Numbered from the stretch's first letter, positions 25,430 through 35,033 are shown. The stretch is 64,000 nucleotides of DNA from CAWDPQ01 sp963804245 (GCA_963804245.1 CAWDPQ010000020.1:372001-436000); one strand, 5' to 3'. Numbers and translations: made by a program. Notes: generated from the letters alone by a model not told the origin.

Positions 25430-26952
25430 CGCGGTCTCAGCCAGGCCGGCGCGAGACGGCGGCCCACGCTGGTCAGGATCGGTTGAACGTAGATTCCGGC
25501 CGGAGAGCGCAGGATGGGACCCGCCACCGCGGCAACGTACAACGCTGCGGCACCACCGGCTGTAAATGCGATTGCCGGGAACGTCGCCGTCGGCAAAAGC
25601 GCTCCGGCAACAGCGGACACAATTGAGACCAGGCCAAAGCGAAGGGCCCAGGGACCGAGTGCGGCCATCAGCGACGAGCCGGTGACACCCGTTTCGCCCG
25701 ACAGCCCCTTGAGGTTCAGCGGAACGCTCACCGCCAGCACGCCAACGAGTGCGGCGAGCGGCCCGCCGGCGATCCCGAACCACGCAATGAACGCAATCCC
25801 CGCAGCGATCGTCACGAGGCCGTCGCCCAGCGTCGTCAGAGCCAGCCTTCGTTCGTGACCGAAGCAGAACAAGGCGTAGACGTTCGTCGTGTTGAAATGG
25901 CGGACGAGCATCGCCGCGACCATCAGCACCGTCAGCCCGACACCGGCGAACTGATCGGGTCCGACCCACCAGGAAACGAAGGCCTGATTTGCCGCGAGAA
26001 CGAGGCATGCCACCAGCCCACTGACCGCGAGTGTGGCCTGCGCCAGCGCCCCAGTCACCTGGACGATGCGTGCACGATCACCGAGCGGACGGAGTTCGGC
26101 CAGTGCCGGGGCGGCGCTCTGCAGGATCGCTTGAGGCTGATTGGCCAGCACGGCGATCAACTTGCCGGTGCAGGCATACGGAACGACCGCCGCCGGTCCG
26201 AACAGCGCACCAATGATCAGGACATCCGTCCCGTTCAACAGAACCTGCGCCGTCTGACTGACGGCAACCCACAGCGATCGCGCCAGGTAGCCCTTCGTCG
26301 AGTCGCCGCCGAACGATAATCGGCGCGGCATCGCGGCGGGAAATCGGCGAGCCAGTCTCACACCGCACGACACCACTGCAAACAACTGAGTGACGCACCA
26401 GCCGGCGGCGAGGGCTGGCAGTCCGAACCCGGCGACCACCAGGCCGACGGTCAGCGCTGTTCCCGAGGCCCAGGCACCCAATTGGGCGCGGGCGACGAAT
26501 GCCAGATCCTGCAGGCCAATGAGCGCCGCCTGGAAAGCTCGCAGCGGAAACGTCGCGACGAAGACGGCGAGCACCACGCCAAGCGGTACTCGCAGCAGCT
26601 GCCACGAGCCTGGCAGCCACCACAGCGCTACGACTGCCGCCGTGAGGACGATGGGAACCTGGGCGAACGCCAGCGTCATCGTCCGTTCAACAAGGTTGCG
26701 CAGCTCGGGAGCATCACTGCGGCCTGTGCGTCCCGTCACGTACGCCGTTTCGCGTGGCAGAAGTGCGACGATGCCGAGGTCCATCAGCAGCAGGTAGGCG
26801 ATGACCTGCGTGCCGACGAGCCACAAGCCATACGTGGTTGCACCGAGCCGTGCGAGCAGAAAGGGTGTGAGCCACAGACCCACCGCCGTGGCGACCGCCA
26901 TGTGCATGTAGCCGACCGTGAATCCGCCGAGAAAGCGCTTGGTGCGAGTCAT
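25417..26952 (-). CDS. Wzx-type polysaccharide flippase
   Basis: A 511-residue polytopic protein of the MOP (MATE/Wzx) superfamily with about 12-14 hydrophobic segments spread over the whole length. It would flip the undecaprenyl-diphosphate-linked repeat unit to the periplasm. Typical features are the start RFLGGFTVGYMHMAVATAVG, LLARLGATTYGLWLVGTQ and the mid-protein SLWVAVSQTAQVLLNGTDVL. It lies 3 bp after the previous glycosyltransferase stop and overlaps the next by about 12 bp. It is the only flippase gene in the operon. Confidence 0.9.
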   Translation of the reverse strand: MTRTKRFLGGFTVGYMHMAVATAVGLWLTPFLLARLGATTYGLWLVGTQVIAYLLLMDLGIVALLPRETAYVTGRTGRSDAPELRNLVERTMTLAFAQVPIVLTAAVVALWWLPGSWQLLRVPLGVVLAVFVATFPLRAFQAALIGLQDLAFVARAQLGAWASGTALTVGLVVAGFGLPALAAGWCVTQLFAVVSCGVRLARRFPAAMPRRLSFGGDSTKGYLARSLWVAVSQTAQVLLNGTDVLIIGALFGPAAVVPYACTGKLIAVLANQPQAILQSAAPALAELRPLGDRARIVQVTGALAQATLAVSGLVACLVLAANQAFVSWWVGPDQFAGVGLTVLMVAAMLVRHFNTTNVYALFCFGHERRLALTTLGDGLVTIAAGIAFIAWFGIAGGPLAALVGVLAVSVPLNLKGLSGETGVTGSSLMAALGPWALRFGLVSIVSAVAGALLPTATFPAIAFTAGGAAALYVAAVAGPILRSPAGIYVQPILTSVGRRLAPAWLRPRWLS

Positions 26953-26955
26953 CGA

Positions 26956-28161
26956 TCAGAGGGCTCGCGACGCGCCATCCGCGGCGTGGGCGTCGGCGGT
27001 TTGCAGGGCCGCGGCGACAACGTCACGCGCCATATCGTCCCAGGAACGAGCCCGAAGTCTGACGGCTGTGGACCGAGCGCGTGTCCGCCATCCTTCCACG
27101 TCCGCCGACCAGTCCCGCAGTCGGGCCTGAAGCAATTCGGCTGTTACGCGCGATGGCAACAGCGACGGTTCGAGGTCCTGGTCGAACCGCTCGACCACGC
27201 CGGCCGTACTCGTAACCATCACAGCAGCGCCACGGCAAAGCGCTTCGTGCACGTTCAACCCGTAGGCCTCGTACCGCACAGGGCTCACCAGCAGATCGGC
27301 GGCCGCGAGCAGATCGCGCACGCGCGACGTCTGACCGAGAAATTTCACCCGCTCCTCGACGCCGGCGCGCTCCGCGGCGCGCCGCCAGAACGGCAGCCGA
27401 CCACCGTCGCCGGCAGCCAGCAGCGTCGCGTTCCAGGTGCCCGACTGGGCCAGCCGCTCCCAAGCGCTCCAGAGGACATCGAACCCCTTGTTCAGATCGA
27501 AGCCCAGCGTCCCCACGTATGCGACGACAGGTTGATGTGCCGGGATCTGGTAGAGCGCCCGTGCCGACGCGCGTTCTCGTGCGTCGGGGCTTCCCCAGGT
27601 GGGATCCGAACCGAGGTAGACGACGTGGACACGCGATGGCGTGTCGACCAGCCCGGCCTCGAGCAGGGCTTGTCGAGTCGCGTGCGAGTTGGTGATGATC
27701 GTTCGCGCTGCTCCGAGCGCGGTGCGCTCCTGACGTCGCGCCAGCGCCTTCACAGCCCGGTGTTTCACCTTGACCCAGGCCGGCGCACCATCGTCGACGA
27801 CCGTCCACCCGGCGTGCACCGCATGCACCCAGTTGATGTCGGGCCATGGGCAGTTGCCGCCGTTGACGACAACGCGTGCATCAGGGCAGACAGCGGTCAC
27901 CTCGCTGGCAACGGCGATTCCGCGACGCGACAGCAAAGACTCCGCAAGCGGCGCTGCGGCGCGCGGCCGTGGAACCACGTGGCAGTCGGCGTTCGGGTGC
28001 TGCGTGAAGCGATCGTCGATGTCGTGTCCGACGAGATGGACGCGGGCACCGCGCTCGAGCAGATGCCTCGCCAGCGCCGCATTCGCGCGGTCCATCGCCC
28101 CGGTATCGTGGAATCCACCGGCCACGATCACCCAGTCCCGCGGGAAGCGATCGTTGGTCAC
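26956..28161 (-). CDS. GT4 family glycosyltransferase
   Basis: A ~401-residue GT4 protein: WVIVAGGFHDTGAMDRANAA at the start, INWVHAVHAGWTVVDD, IITNSHATRQALLEAG, VVAYVGTLGFDLNKGFDVL, and the E-site VRYEAYGLNVHEALCRGAAV. The start GTG at 28161 overlaps the polymerase stop as GTGA (28158-28161). A longer open frame to 28461 only mirrors the polymerase gene. It builds the EPS repeat unit in the cytoplasm. Confidence 0.87.
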   Translation of the reverse strand: MTNDRFPRDWVIVAGGFHDTGAMDRANAALARHLLERGARVHLVGHDIDDRFTQHPNADCHVVPRPRAAAPLAESLLSRRGIAVASEVTAVCPDARVVVNGGNCPWPDINWVHAVHAGWTVVDDGAPAWVKVKHRAVKALARRQERTALGAARTIITNSHATRQALLEAGLVDTPSRVHVVYLGSDPTWGSPDARERASARALYQIPAHQPVVAYVGTLGFDLNKGFDVLWSAWERLAQSGTWNATLLAAGDGGRLPFWRRAAERAGVEERVKFLGQTSRVRDLLAAADLLVSPVRYEAYGLNVHEALCRGAAVMVTSTAGVVERFDQDLEPSLLPSRVTAELLQARLRDWSADVEGWRTRARSTAVRLRARSWDDMARDVVAAALQTADAHAADGASRAL

Positions 28162-29531
28162 GCCGGTTCCCCCGAAGCCGGCAGGCCCAGCTTGTCGCCG
28201 GCGCTCGGCGCAGAGACCAACCCGAGCGCCCTGGTGTCGGCCGGCATGACGGGCGCAAATCGCACCTCCCGCACGACGAACCAGCCGGTCAGCAGGAACA
28301 TCAGCGTGGTTGCGGGAACCGAGGTGAACAGACCGACACCTATGAGGCCGAGCGCGAACGAACACGCGCACGCCACGTAGGCGAGCCGGCGACCGAAGTA
28401 GAACATGTCGCTGCCGCGGATGTGCCGACGGGTAAAGATCCAGATCAGGAACGTCGCCCACATCACGAGACCGGGCACGCCAAGCTCCAGGAGGATGCGG
28501 GCGTACTCGTTCTCCATCGTGACCACGTTGCGGATTCGACTCTGAAGAAAGTAGGGCACGCTCGTCCCGCCGCCGCCCAGGCCGTTACCCAACGGGTACT
28601 GCCGGGCCAGCTCGAGAAACGAAAGATTCACGCTTCCGACGAGACGCTCGGCCAGGAACTCCGGGTCTTGAAGCGTGGTAAATCGCTGCAGCCGCTGCTC
28701 GCCGGCGACGACGTATCCAACGGCGGCCAGGACTATCAGGTAGCGAAAACGGTAGGCGACCGGAATCCTTCCGGTGAGCACGGTCGTCAGAATGAGGACC
28801 ATGAGGATCAATGCGTTCAGCCGCGTTGCCGACATGAACACGCCGAGCATCGACACGAGCAGGGCCAGACTCATCAGCTTGCCCTGCCACTTGCCGTAGT
28901 GTGGCTGCACCCATGCGCCAGCGATGATGACAATCGTCATCACCATCGTGCCGGCGTACGCGTGCGCGCTGCTGAACGACGAGGGAATACGATGCGCGGT
29001 GTAATCCGCGAGGTCCTTGCTGCGATAGATGATGTCGGTCACCGCGTTGTGCGGGAAGAACGGCTCGACACCGATGACGAACTGAACACCGGCCAGCGCA
29101 CCGGCCGCCAGATTGCACAGCGACAACCACAATGCCAGCTTGTAGACATCGTCACCGGTGAGGCGCGCACCGAGAACGATGAACGGAATCAGGAAGATGT
29201 TGCCGCGCAGACCGACGATCTGGATCAGGAAGTCCTGGCGCATCGTCAGGAACAGCAGGATCGGCCACACCATCAGGAAAAAGATCCAGTGGCGCAATTC
29301 CTCCGATCGCATGCCCTGCCAGACCGGCTGACGCTTGAAGAGTTGTGCGCTATAGAGCCCGATAACTCCGGAATCGAAGAAGAGATGCGACACGCCGTCC
29401 GGGATGTTGGCGCGGACGATGCCGTAAGCGTAACCAACGCCGAGGACCATGCAGATCCCGCCAACGAGCGAGCGACGCGCCGCGACGTAGCAGAGCCCGA
29501 AGATCGCGATGCACAGTGCAATCGAGATCAT
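28158..29531 (-). CDS. Wzy-type O-antigen/EPS polymerase
   Basis: A 457-residue membrane protein with about 11-12 hydrophobic helices. It has a long periplasmic loop (QRFTTLQDPEFLAERLVGSV...YPLGNGLGGGGTSVP) and MENEYARILLELGVPGLVM, the family's loop that holds the H/E-N-x-Y motif before a glycine. It would join flipped repeat units in the periplasm. Start ATG at 29531 overlaps the upstream glycosyltransferase stop by 4 bp. Being inside the operon it is the better candidate polymerase, compared with the protein at 12667-13986. Confidence 0.86.
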   Translation of the reverse strand: MISIALCIAIFGLCYVAARRSLVGGICMVLGVGYAYGIVRANIPDGVSHLFFDSGVIGLYSAQLFKRQPVWQGMRSEELRHWIFFLMVWPILLFLTMRQDFLIQIVGLRGNIFLIPFIVLGARLTGDDVYKLALWLSLCNLAAGALAGVQFVIGVEPFFPHNAVTDIIYRSKDLADYTAHRIPSSFSSAHAYAGTMVMTIVIIAGAWVQPHYGKWQGKLMSLALLVSMLGVFMSATRLNALILMVLILTTVLTGRIPVAYRFRYLIVLAAVGYVVAGEQRLQRFTTLQDPEFLAERLVGSVNLSFLELARQYPLGNGLGGGGTSVPYFLQSRIRNVVTMENEYARILLELGVPGLVMWATFLIWIFTRRHIRGSDMFYFGRRLAYVACACSFALGLIGVGLFTSVPATTLMFLLTGWFVVREVRFAPVMPADTRALGLVSAPSAGDKLGLPASGEPA

Positions 29532-30739
29532 TCGGCGTACACCTGCCGGAACTCGTCGGCCATGCGACTGGCCGAGAATCGCCGCTCTGCAGTCCTGCGA
29601 GCGGCAGCACCGAGGGCATCGCGCAATGCGGCGTCCTCGACCAGACGGGCAAGCTGGCGCGCAAGATCAGCGGCATCCGCCATCTCGTGACCGAGAGCGT
29701 CGACACCATCCTCGAAGAGCTCGCTCGAACCACCGCTGCGCACGGCAACCACTGCCCGTCCTGCCGCCATCGCTTCGGCAATCACCATTCCGAATGGTTC
29801 GGGACTCGTGCTCGCGTGCACGACGATGTGCAGGGCGCGCATTGCGGCCGGGACGTCGGTGAGGTGACCGGTGAAACCGACCGCGTCGCCAAGTCCCAGT
29901 CCCGCCGCGGAGGCTTTGAGCTCCTCCAAGGAGCATTGGCTGCCCACGGTCTGATAAACAGGGCCGCCGATGATATAACCGCGAACCGGATGCTGGCGGG
30001 CGAGGCGCGCCATGGCCTCGAGGAAGACTTCATGCCCCTTCCAGCGAGCGAACGTAGCGACCAGGCCGATGCGCACCAGGCCGCGATCGGGTGCGAGTCC
30101 GCACGCGGCCGCGAGATCCAGCGCCGGTCCATCCGGACGGAACACCGATGTGTCCACGGCGTTGTGCACGCGGCGCAACGAGCGCGCTTCACCAAGCACC
30201 GACCGCACGTCGTCGGCAACCGAACCAGAATTCACGACGATGACCGAAGGGCGCCCCGCCAGACCGCGAAGCAATCGCGCCGTCGCCGGCCGGGAACGGA
30301 GGTAATCGTGGAGGTGCCACACAAGCCGCACTCCGCGCGGGACGGTGAGACTGGCGGCGACGTGAGCCTTGATGCCGTTGGTGTGGACGATGGTGGCCCT
30401 CAGGCGTCGTAGCTCGCCGCGCAGGCGACGGAGATACGGCCAGAGCACCGCTGCGGTGGATACGAGCTGAAACGCCGCGCGCAGGCGGGCCTGGCGCGGC
30501 GCACCAGCGTTCGCCGGCTCGCCGATCGCCGCCATCGCTGCCGGAAACGGAAGCATCACGGCGCCGATCCCGGCGGCTCGGCAGCGCTCGAGCAGCGGAC
30601 CCTCCGCCGGCGCGACCACCGTCATTTGCCAGGCGGGCTCGATCGCGCGGAGGGCGCCCAGCAGCGTCAACAGGCTCGTCTCGGCCCCGCCGAGCGCACC
30701 AGACGTCGTGACACAGACCAGGCGTTGCGGATGTCGCAT
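29528..30739 (-). CDS. GT4 family glycosyltransferase
   Basis: A 403-residue GT4 enzyme. It begins MRHPQRLVCVTTSGALGGAE with the GGAE motif. IVHTNGIKAHVAASL and WHLHDYLRSRP follow, then VVNSGSVADDV, GLVATFARWKGHEVFLEA and the E-site SPEPFGMVIAEAMAAGRAVV. ATG 30739 overlaps the upstream stop by one base (TGATG), and GTG 30742 immediately before it is an alternative. It belongs to the translationally coupled EPS series. Confidence 0.88.
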   Translation of the reverse strand: MRHPQRLVCVTTSGALGGAETSLLTLLGALRAIEPAWQMTVVAPAEGPLLERCRAAGIGAVMLPFPAAMAAIGEPANAGAPRQARLRAAFQLVSTAAVLWPYLRRLRGELRRLRATIVHTNGIKAHVAASLTVPRGVRLVWHLHDYLRSRPATARLLRGLAGRPSVIVVNSGSVADDVRSVLGEARSLRRVHNAVDTSVFRPDGPALDLAAACGLAPDRGLVRIGLVATFARWKGHEVFLEAMARLARQHPVRGYIIGGPVYQTVGSQCSLEELKASAAGLGLGDAVGFTGHLTDVPAAMRALHIVVHASTSPEPFGMVIAEAMAAGRAVVAVRSGGSSELFEDGVDALGHEMADAADLARQLARLVEDAALRDALGAAARRTAERRFSASRMADEFRQVYAE

Positions 30740-31842
30740 CACCGGACTTGAGCGGTTTGCACCGACAACGCCGCCGCAACTTCCGTCAGTCGAGCCTCCG
30801 GGTCGGTCATCCGCGAGGCACGCGCTGCCGCCGCCCGCCCCATTCTGCTGCGCAGCACGGGATCGGCGGCGAGCTTCGCGATGGCCACGGCGACGTCGAT
30901 GGGATCGCGTGGCGAGGTGAGCACGGCAGACTCGGCGTCGACGAGCTCCGCGCTCCCACCGGTATTGGAGACGACACATGGCAGGCCGCTGCGCATGGCC
31001 TCGGCGATCGCGATGCCGAAAGGCTCAGGGGTGGAATTTGGTTGACAGTAAATGTCCGCCAGCGCCATCAAGCTCCGGACGTCTTCACGCTCGCCGAGAA
31101 GAGAGATGGACGATTGCAGGCCGGCCTCGGTGATCTGCTGCTCGAGCTCGTGATAGTAGGAACGCTCGGCGTTCTGCTGCACGCCTCCGGCGATCCAGAC
31201 CTTCAGGCGGGCATCCCCGAGCAGATGGATCGCCTCGATCAAGACCTTGTGACCCTTCCACGCTTCCAATCTGGCTGCCATCAGCACCACCACATCGTCG
31301 CAGCAGGCCCCAAGCGCCGCCCGCCCGGCCTTGCGCTCCTCCGAGGAGAGGCGGCAGATCTCGGCCACCGGACAGTTGATGACGTGCATTGGCGCGCCGA
31401 TGAACGCGGGAGCCGTCGCTGTGAACAGGCTGTTGGCAATCACGACGTCGGGCGGCACCCTCGCGGCCCAGCGATCGGGCCACCGCGGCTCGATGATCGG
31501 CGCGTGCTGCCAGAATGCGACGACGACGTCGCGCTCGCGGGCGACCGTCGCGAAGATGGCGTGGGTCCAGGACCCGTGGAAGATGGCGGCGTCTACGCCA
31601 GTGTCGGACAGGAGTCGCGCGAATGCGCGCCGCGCCGCCAGCACCGAGAACGGCCGCGATGCCCGCGCCGCCGGCAGCGGCGCCGGTGTCAGGCCCATTC
31701 CGCGGAGCTCGCGCCACAAGCGATTTGCCGGCGAGACGGCGAACTCCTGCGCGAGCGAATGACTTGGAGTGGCGGCGAATGTTGCCAGCATCCGCTCGAT
31801 GCCACCGTAGATGTTCCCACCCGCGACGTGAAGCGCTCGCAC
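30739..31842 (-). CDS. GT4 family glycosyltransferase
   Basis: A 367-residue GT4 enzyme: MRALHVAGGNIYGGIERMLA (YGGIER loop), AIFHGSWTHAIFATVARE, VIANSLFTATAPAFIG, VVVLMAARLEAWKGHKVLIE, and the E-site TPEPFGIAIAEAMRSGLPCV. It is the first glycosyltransferase gene after the export genes, 7 bp past the Wza-like stop. The donor and acceptor cannot be predicted from sequence alone. Confidence 0.88.
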   Translation of the reverse strand: MRALHVAGGNIYGGIERMLATFAATPSHSLAQEFAVSPANRLWRELRGMGLTPAPLPAARASRPFSVLAARRAFARLLSDTGVDAAIFHGSWTHAIFATVARERDVVVAFWQHAPIIEPRWPDRWAARVPPDVVIANSLFTATAPAFIGAPMHVINCPVAEICRLSSEERKAGRAALGACCDDVVVLMAARLEAWKGHKVLIEAIHLLGDARLKVWIAGGVQQNAERSYYHELEQQITEAGLQSSISLLGEREDVRSLMALADIYCQPNSTPEPFGIAIAEAMRSGLPCVVSNTGGSAELVDAESAVLTSPRDPIDVAVAIAKLAADPVLRSRMGRAAAARASRMTDPEARLTEVAAALSVQTAQVR

Positions 31843-31849
31843 GATCGTC

Positions 31850-32696
31850 CTAGAAGTAGCGCTGCGGGACTTGGATGGTATCGCCGGGCTGGACGAGGTC
31901 GCTCAACTTGATGTTCTTCACTTCTTCCACCGAGTCGCCGACGCGCCGGAAGATTTTCACTCTGCCGGTTGCTCCACGCTCCGTTGGTCCGCCGGCCATG
32001 GCAATGGCCTGCATGACGGTGAGCGAGCTCTCGATCACGTAGGGACCAGGCGCCTTCACGTGTCCGGTCACGTAGACGCTCTCGGCCCGCGGGACGTTGA
32101 TGCTGTCGCCGTCCCGCAGCAGGAACCCTTCCGGAATCTGGCCGCTCTGCAGCGCCTTCATGCTGACGCGAAGCGAACTGCCGCCGCCAGGATTCGCCAT
32201 CCGGGAGCTGCGGCGCCACGCCCGCGGGCCTGGTGATGACGACATGCCCCGCTGCTGCCGGCGTGGGTGATCCGGCCGCCGCCAGGACCTGGAGGACCGT
32301 CATGCTGCCGGTCAGGGCGTATTGGCCTGGCACACGCACTTCACCGAGGACGTACACGTTCTGGCTGCGGTATTTCGCGACCTCCACCGTTACCTGTGGC
32401 GACACGAAGTAGCCGCCATCAATCAGCTTCTTTTCGATGAGCGCTTCGATCGTCCGCAAGGTCAAACCCGCGGCCTTCACTCGACCCACGTACGGGAAGT
32501 CGAACGTTCCATCCGCATCCACGGCAATCGTTCTGGCCAGTTCGGCTTCGCCGAGCATGCTGATGCTGAGGACGTCCTGGAAACCGACGACGTAGTCCGG
32601 CTGTGCCTGACCGCTACGGGCAGCGGTATTCCGTGGCTGTTCGGTTGGTGGGGTCTGTGCCACCAATGTCATGACGAGTAGAGCAACGGCCAGCAT
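31850..32696 (-). CDS. polysaccharide export outer-membrane protein, Wza/KpsD type (frame broken near 32205)
   Basis: An exported protein with signal peptide MLAVALLVMTLVAQT. A polysaccharide-export domain follows (YVVGFQDVLSISMLGEAELA...VDADGTFDFPYVGRVKAAG), then SLBB domains (VYVLGEVRVPGQYALTGSMT). The frame then breaks. The second SLBB domain (VYVTGHVKAPGPYVIESSLT) and the end SDLVQPGDTIQVPQRYF read one base away, down to 31850. Removing one base at the CCGGG run near 32201-32205 joins the parts into a ~281-residue protein. It would form the outer-membrane exit channel. It lies 3 bp after the beta-barrel gene. Confidence 0.82.
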
Positions 32697-32699
32697 GAT

Positions 32700-33941
32700 T
32701 CAGAATCCGTACGTAAGAGAGCCGTAGATGCGACGGCGTGAATAGCGGCGCTGCTCGATCGGCGAGGAGCGCTCTGTGTGCTCGACGTTGAGGCCGAGGC
32801 GCGAGTTTTCAGCGAGCTGGTAACCGACGCCTCCGCCAAGCGTGCGCAGCCTGTCGCTGTGTTCTGCGTTCGGAGCATCCGCCCGCGGTTCGTAGGCCAG
32901 CCGCTCGGCGCCAGCGACGGCCTGGACGTCAAACGGACCGACGATCCGCTGCGTGATCGTCGCGCGCGCCGCGGTGGATAAGTAATATGGCGTCAGGTCG
33001 GCAAATGAATATCGGATGTCGTGGTCGAGGTTGACGACGACGCGAGTGTGGTCGCGGAACGACGAAGTAAGCGCCACGGCCACCGCCATGCCGCTCATGT
33101 CCGGGATCTCCGCGCTCTGCGGGTTGAACTGCCGGTAGGCAATCTGAGCGCGGCCCGAGATCAGAGCCGCCGGCTCGAACGTGAGAGTCACGCCGTAGCG
33201 GCGCGTGTCCGCGTCACGATCGGGCGATCGGCGGAAGTGATCCTCGGTTCGGCCGACGTTCAGCGCCAGCGACGTCAAGGGGGTCAGCTCGAACTCGAGC
33301 GATCCCTCGAGCGTTTCGCTTTCCGCGTTGAGCGCGTCCGCCAGCAGCACTCCACTGACGTACTCGTCATCGGCGTACGTCGAGATGGATCGACGGTAGC
33401 TGCCATTCAGCGTCGTATGGGTAAAGAGAAGGAGTCCCGCGCCTGCCCCATATCCTGTTTCGCGGCGATGGGCGCGAGCATCGATCTCTGCATTCGGCCG
33501 CTCGTGTGAGTCGACCAGCGAACCGGTGAGGAACGGACGCAGACGCCCGAGCAGGAAGTCCACTCGTCCATTCGATCCGCGGTTGGAGCCGCGCTCGGAC
33601 TTGAACTTCTGGAAGTACATGTATTCGTAGCTGCTCGAATATGTGGCCAGAATTCTGTTCAGCCGCACGCCGACATCCACCCTCGCACCGCCGGTGAAGC
33701 TGAAATCCTCTTGCGGGATACCGGACGCATTGAAGACGTTCGAATCGATACCCACGTCGCGGATGATGAGGGTCGGACGCACGGAAAACGGGCCCATCCG
33801 GACGCGTGCGTTCTCCGCGGGATCGGGAGGCTCGGGATAGGTTTGCGCGGAGAGCGCAATCGGCAGCGCCAGAATCAGTCCGGCGGCGACGAAGCCTGTG
33901 AAACGTCGCAGCCGGAAGCCGACGAAAGAAAGTCGCGTCAT
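32700..33941 (-). CDS. outer-membrane beta-barrel protein of the EPS operon (BBP2-like)
   Basis: A 413-residue protein with signal peptide ending ALSAQ (near residue 33) and alternating-strand beta-barrel sequence ending in the typical terminal aromatic (YGSLTYGF). It looks like the outer_membrane_BBP_2 family commonly next to Wza-type genes, with a suggested role in polysaccharide secretion or surface retention. The start MTRLSFVGFRLRRFTGFVAA at 33941 overlaps the regulator stop by 4 bp. Upstream in-frame codons are arginine-rich and only mirror the regulator. Confidence 0.8.
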   Translation of the reverse strand: MTRLSFVGFRLRRFTGFVAAGLILALPIALSAQTYPEPPDPAENARVRMGPFSVRPTLIIRDVGIDSNVFNASGIPQEDFSFTGGARVDVGVRLNRILATYSSSYEYMYFQKFKSERGSNRGSNGRVDFLLGRLRPFLTGSLVDSHERPNAEIDARAHRRETGYGAGAGLLLFTHTTLNGSYRRSISTYADDEYVSGVLLADALNAESETLEGSLEFELTPLTSLALNVGRTEDHFRRSPDRDADTRRYGVTLTFEPAALISGRAQIAYRQFNPQSAEIPDMSGMAVAVALTSSFRDHTRVVVNLDHDIRYSFADLTPYYLSTAARATITQRIVGPFDVQAVAGAERLAYEPRADAPNAEHSDRLRTLGGGVGYQLAENSRLGLNVEHTERSSPIEQRRYSRRRIYGSLTYGF

Positions 33942-34915
33942 CGCGTGACCCTCGCGGCCGCCACGGCGCCCCGTCGCAGGGGGATTCCCAGTTGCCTGGC
34001 CTTCCGGTACAGATTGGCGCGCTCGATGCCGAGCGCGCGCGCCGCGTCGCGCATCTGCCATCCGTGATCGCGGAGCACCGACGCAATGTGATCGCGTTCG
34101 AACTGACGACGCGCTTCGCGCAGGTTGCTACCCGGGCGCAGCGGCGGCCGATCGAGCTGCACTTCGGCCAGCACCTCTTCTTGCCGGATGGTCGGTGTCT
34201 GCGCGAGCGTCGCGAGCCGATCGATGAGCGCGCGCAGCTCCGCGATGTTCCGCCGCCACGGAAGCGCCGCCAGCACGGTCAGCGCGGCAGGCGTGAACTG
34301 CCGTCCCGGTGCGCGTTCGGCGAGAATCCGGCCGGCAATCTCGCCGACATCTTCACGTCGCTGACGCAGCGGCGGCACGTCGATGACGAGCGGCAGCCGC
34401 CGCCCGAAGTCATCGAGCAGCCGGCCGTCGTCTACAGCGCTGATCACACTGCTCGAGGCGGCGCCGATGACGCGGACATCGAGTGTCTGTCGTGCGGACG
34501 CACGCGGGAGACGGACTTCACCGTCGCGCAGGACGCGGGCGAGCCGTCGCTGCGGGCCGGCTGGCAGCTCCGCCACGTCGTCGAGGAAGAGCACCCCGCC
34601 GCGCGCGCGGGCCAGGGCGCTGGTTGGTGACAGCGTCTCGAGCTCGTCGATCCGGCGCCGCACCGGGACGCCAAAGAGCGCGCGTTCCACGTCCGCCGCG
34701 CCACCCGCGCACGTGAGGACGACGAACGGCGCGGTGCGGCGCGCGCTGTGGGCGTGGAGCGAGCGAGCCACGGTCTCGCCGTCGAGTCCCTGCTCCGCGA
34801 CAATGAGCACGCCGCGGTCCTCAGACGCCGCCTGCTGGAACTGCGCCAGGCAGTCGCGAATTCTGTTCGACTCGCCGACGAGCTCCGGGGGAAATCCGTT
34901 GACTGAATGAGACAT
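33938..34915 (-). CDS. degenerate NtrC-type AAA+/Fis regulator of the EPS operon
   Basis: A 325-residue protein with the domain plan of a sigma-54 activator without receiver: AAA+ core (1-240) and C-terminal Fis helix-turn-helix (MRDAARALGIERANLYRKAR, about 287-306). Walker B is intact (GGVLFLDDVAELP, 106-118). The Walker A region reads VAEQGLDGETVA (39-50) with no GKT/GKE lysine. The GAFTGA loop is missing (RALFGVPVRRRIDELETL). So it probably cannot remodel sigma-54 polymerase in the normal way and may act as a plain DNA-binding regulator. It is the first gene of the 20-kb operon; GGAG lies 10 bases before the ATG. Confidence 0.83.
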   Translation of the reverse strand: MSHSVNGFPPELVGESNRIRDCLAQFQQAASEDRGVLIVAEQGLDGETVARSLHAHSARRTAPFVVLTCAGGAADVERALFGVPVRRRIDELETLSPTSALARARGGVLFLDDVAELPAGPQRRLARVLRDGEVRLPRASARQTLDVRVIGAASSSVISAVDDGRLLDDFGRRLPLVIDVPPLRQRREDVGEIAGRILAERAPGRQFTPAALTVLAALPWRRNIAELRALIDRLATLAQTPTIRQEEVLAEVQLDRPPLRPGSNLREARRQFERDHIASVLRDHGWQMRDAARALGIERANLYRKARQLGIPLRRGAVAAARVTR

Positions 34916-35004
34916 GGGAATGCAGCTCCGCCCCGTCGGTCACACCTCGAGGCAGACCGGGGGCGCGGCAGGGAACTACGGCTGAGTGTTGCGGGGGAAG
35001 GGCT

Positions 35005-35033
35005 ATTGTGCGCGGAGAACCGGTGTGTGTCAA
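35005..35033 (-). promoter_or_regulatory. candidate sigma-70-type promoter for the EPS operon
   Basis: On the minus strand a perfect -35 TTGACA (plus 35028-35033) is followed after 17 bp by CACAAT (plus 35005-35010, 4 of 6 to TATAAT), about 90 bp upstream of the regulator ATG. The surrounding DNA is unusually AT-rich for this window (35034-35070). I found no TGGC-N8-TTGC sigma-54 site in the 257-bp gap. Confidence 0.45.
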
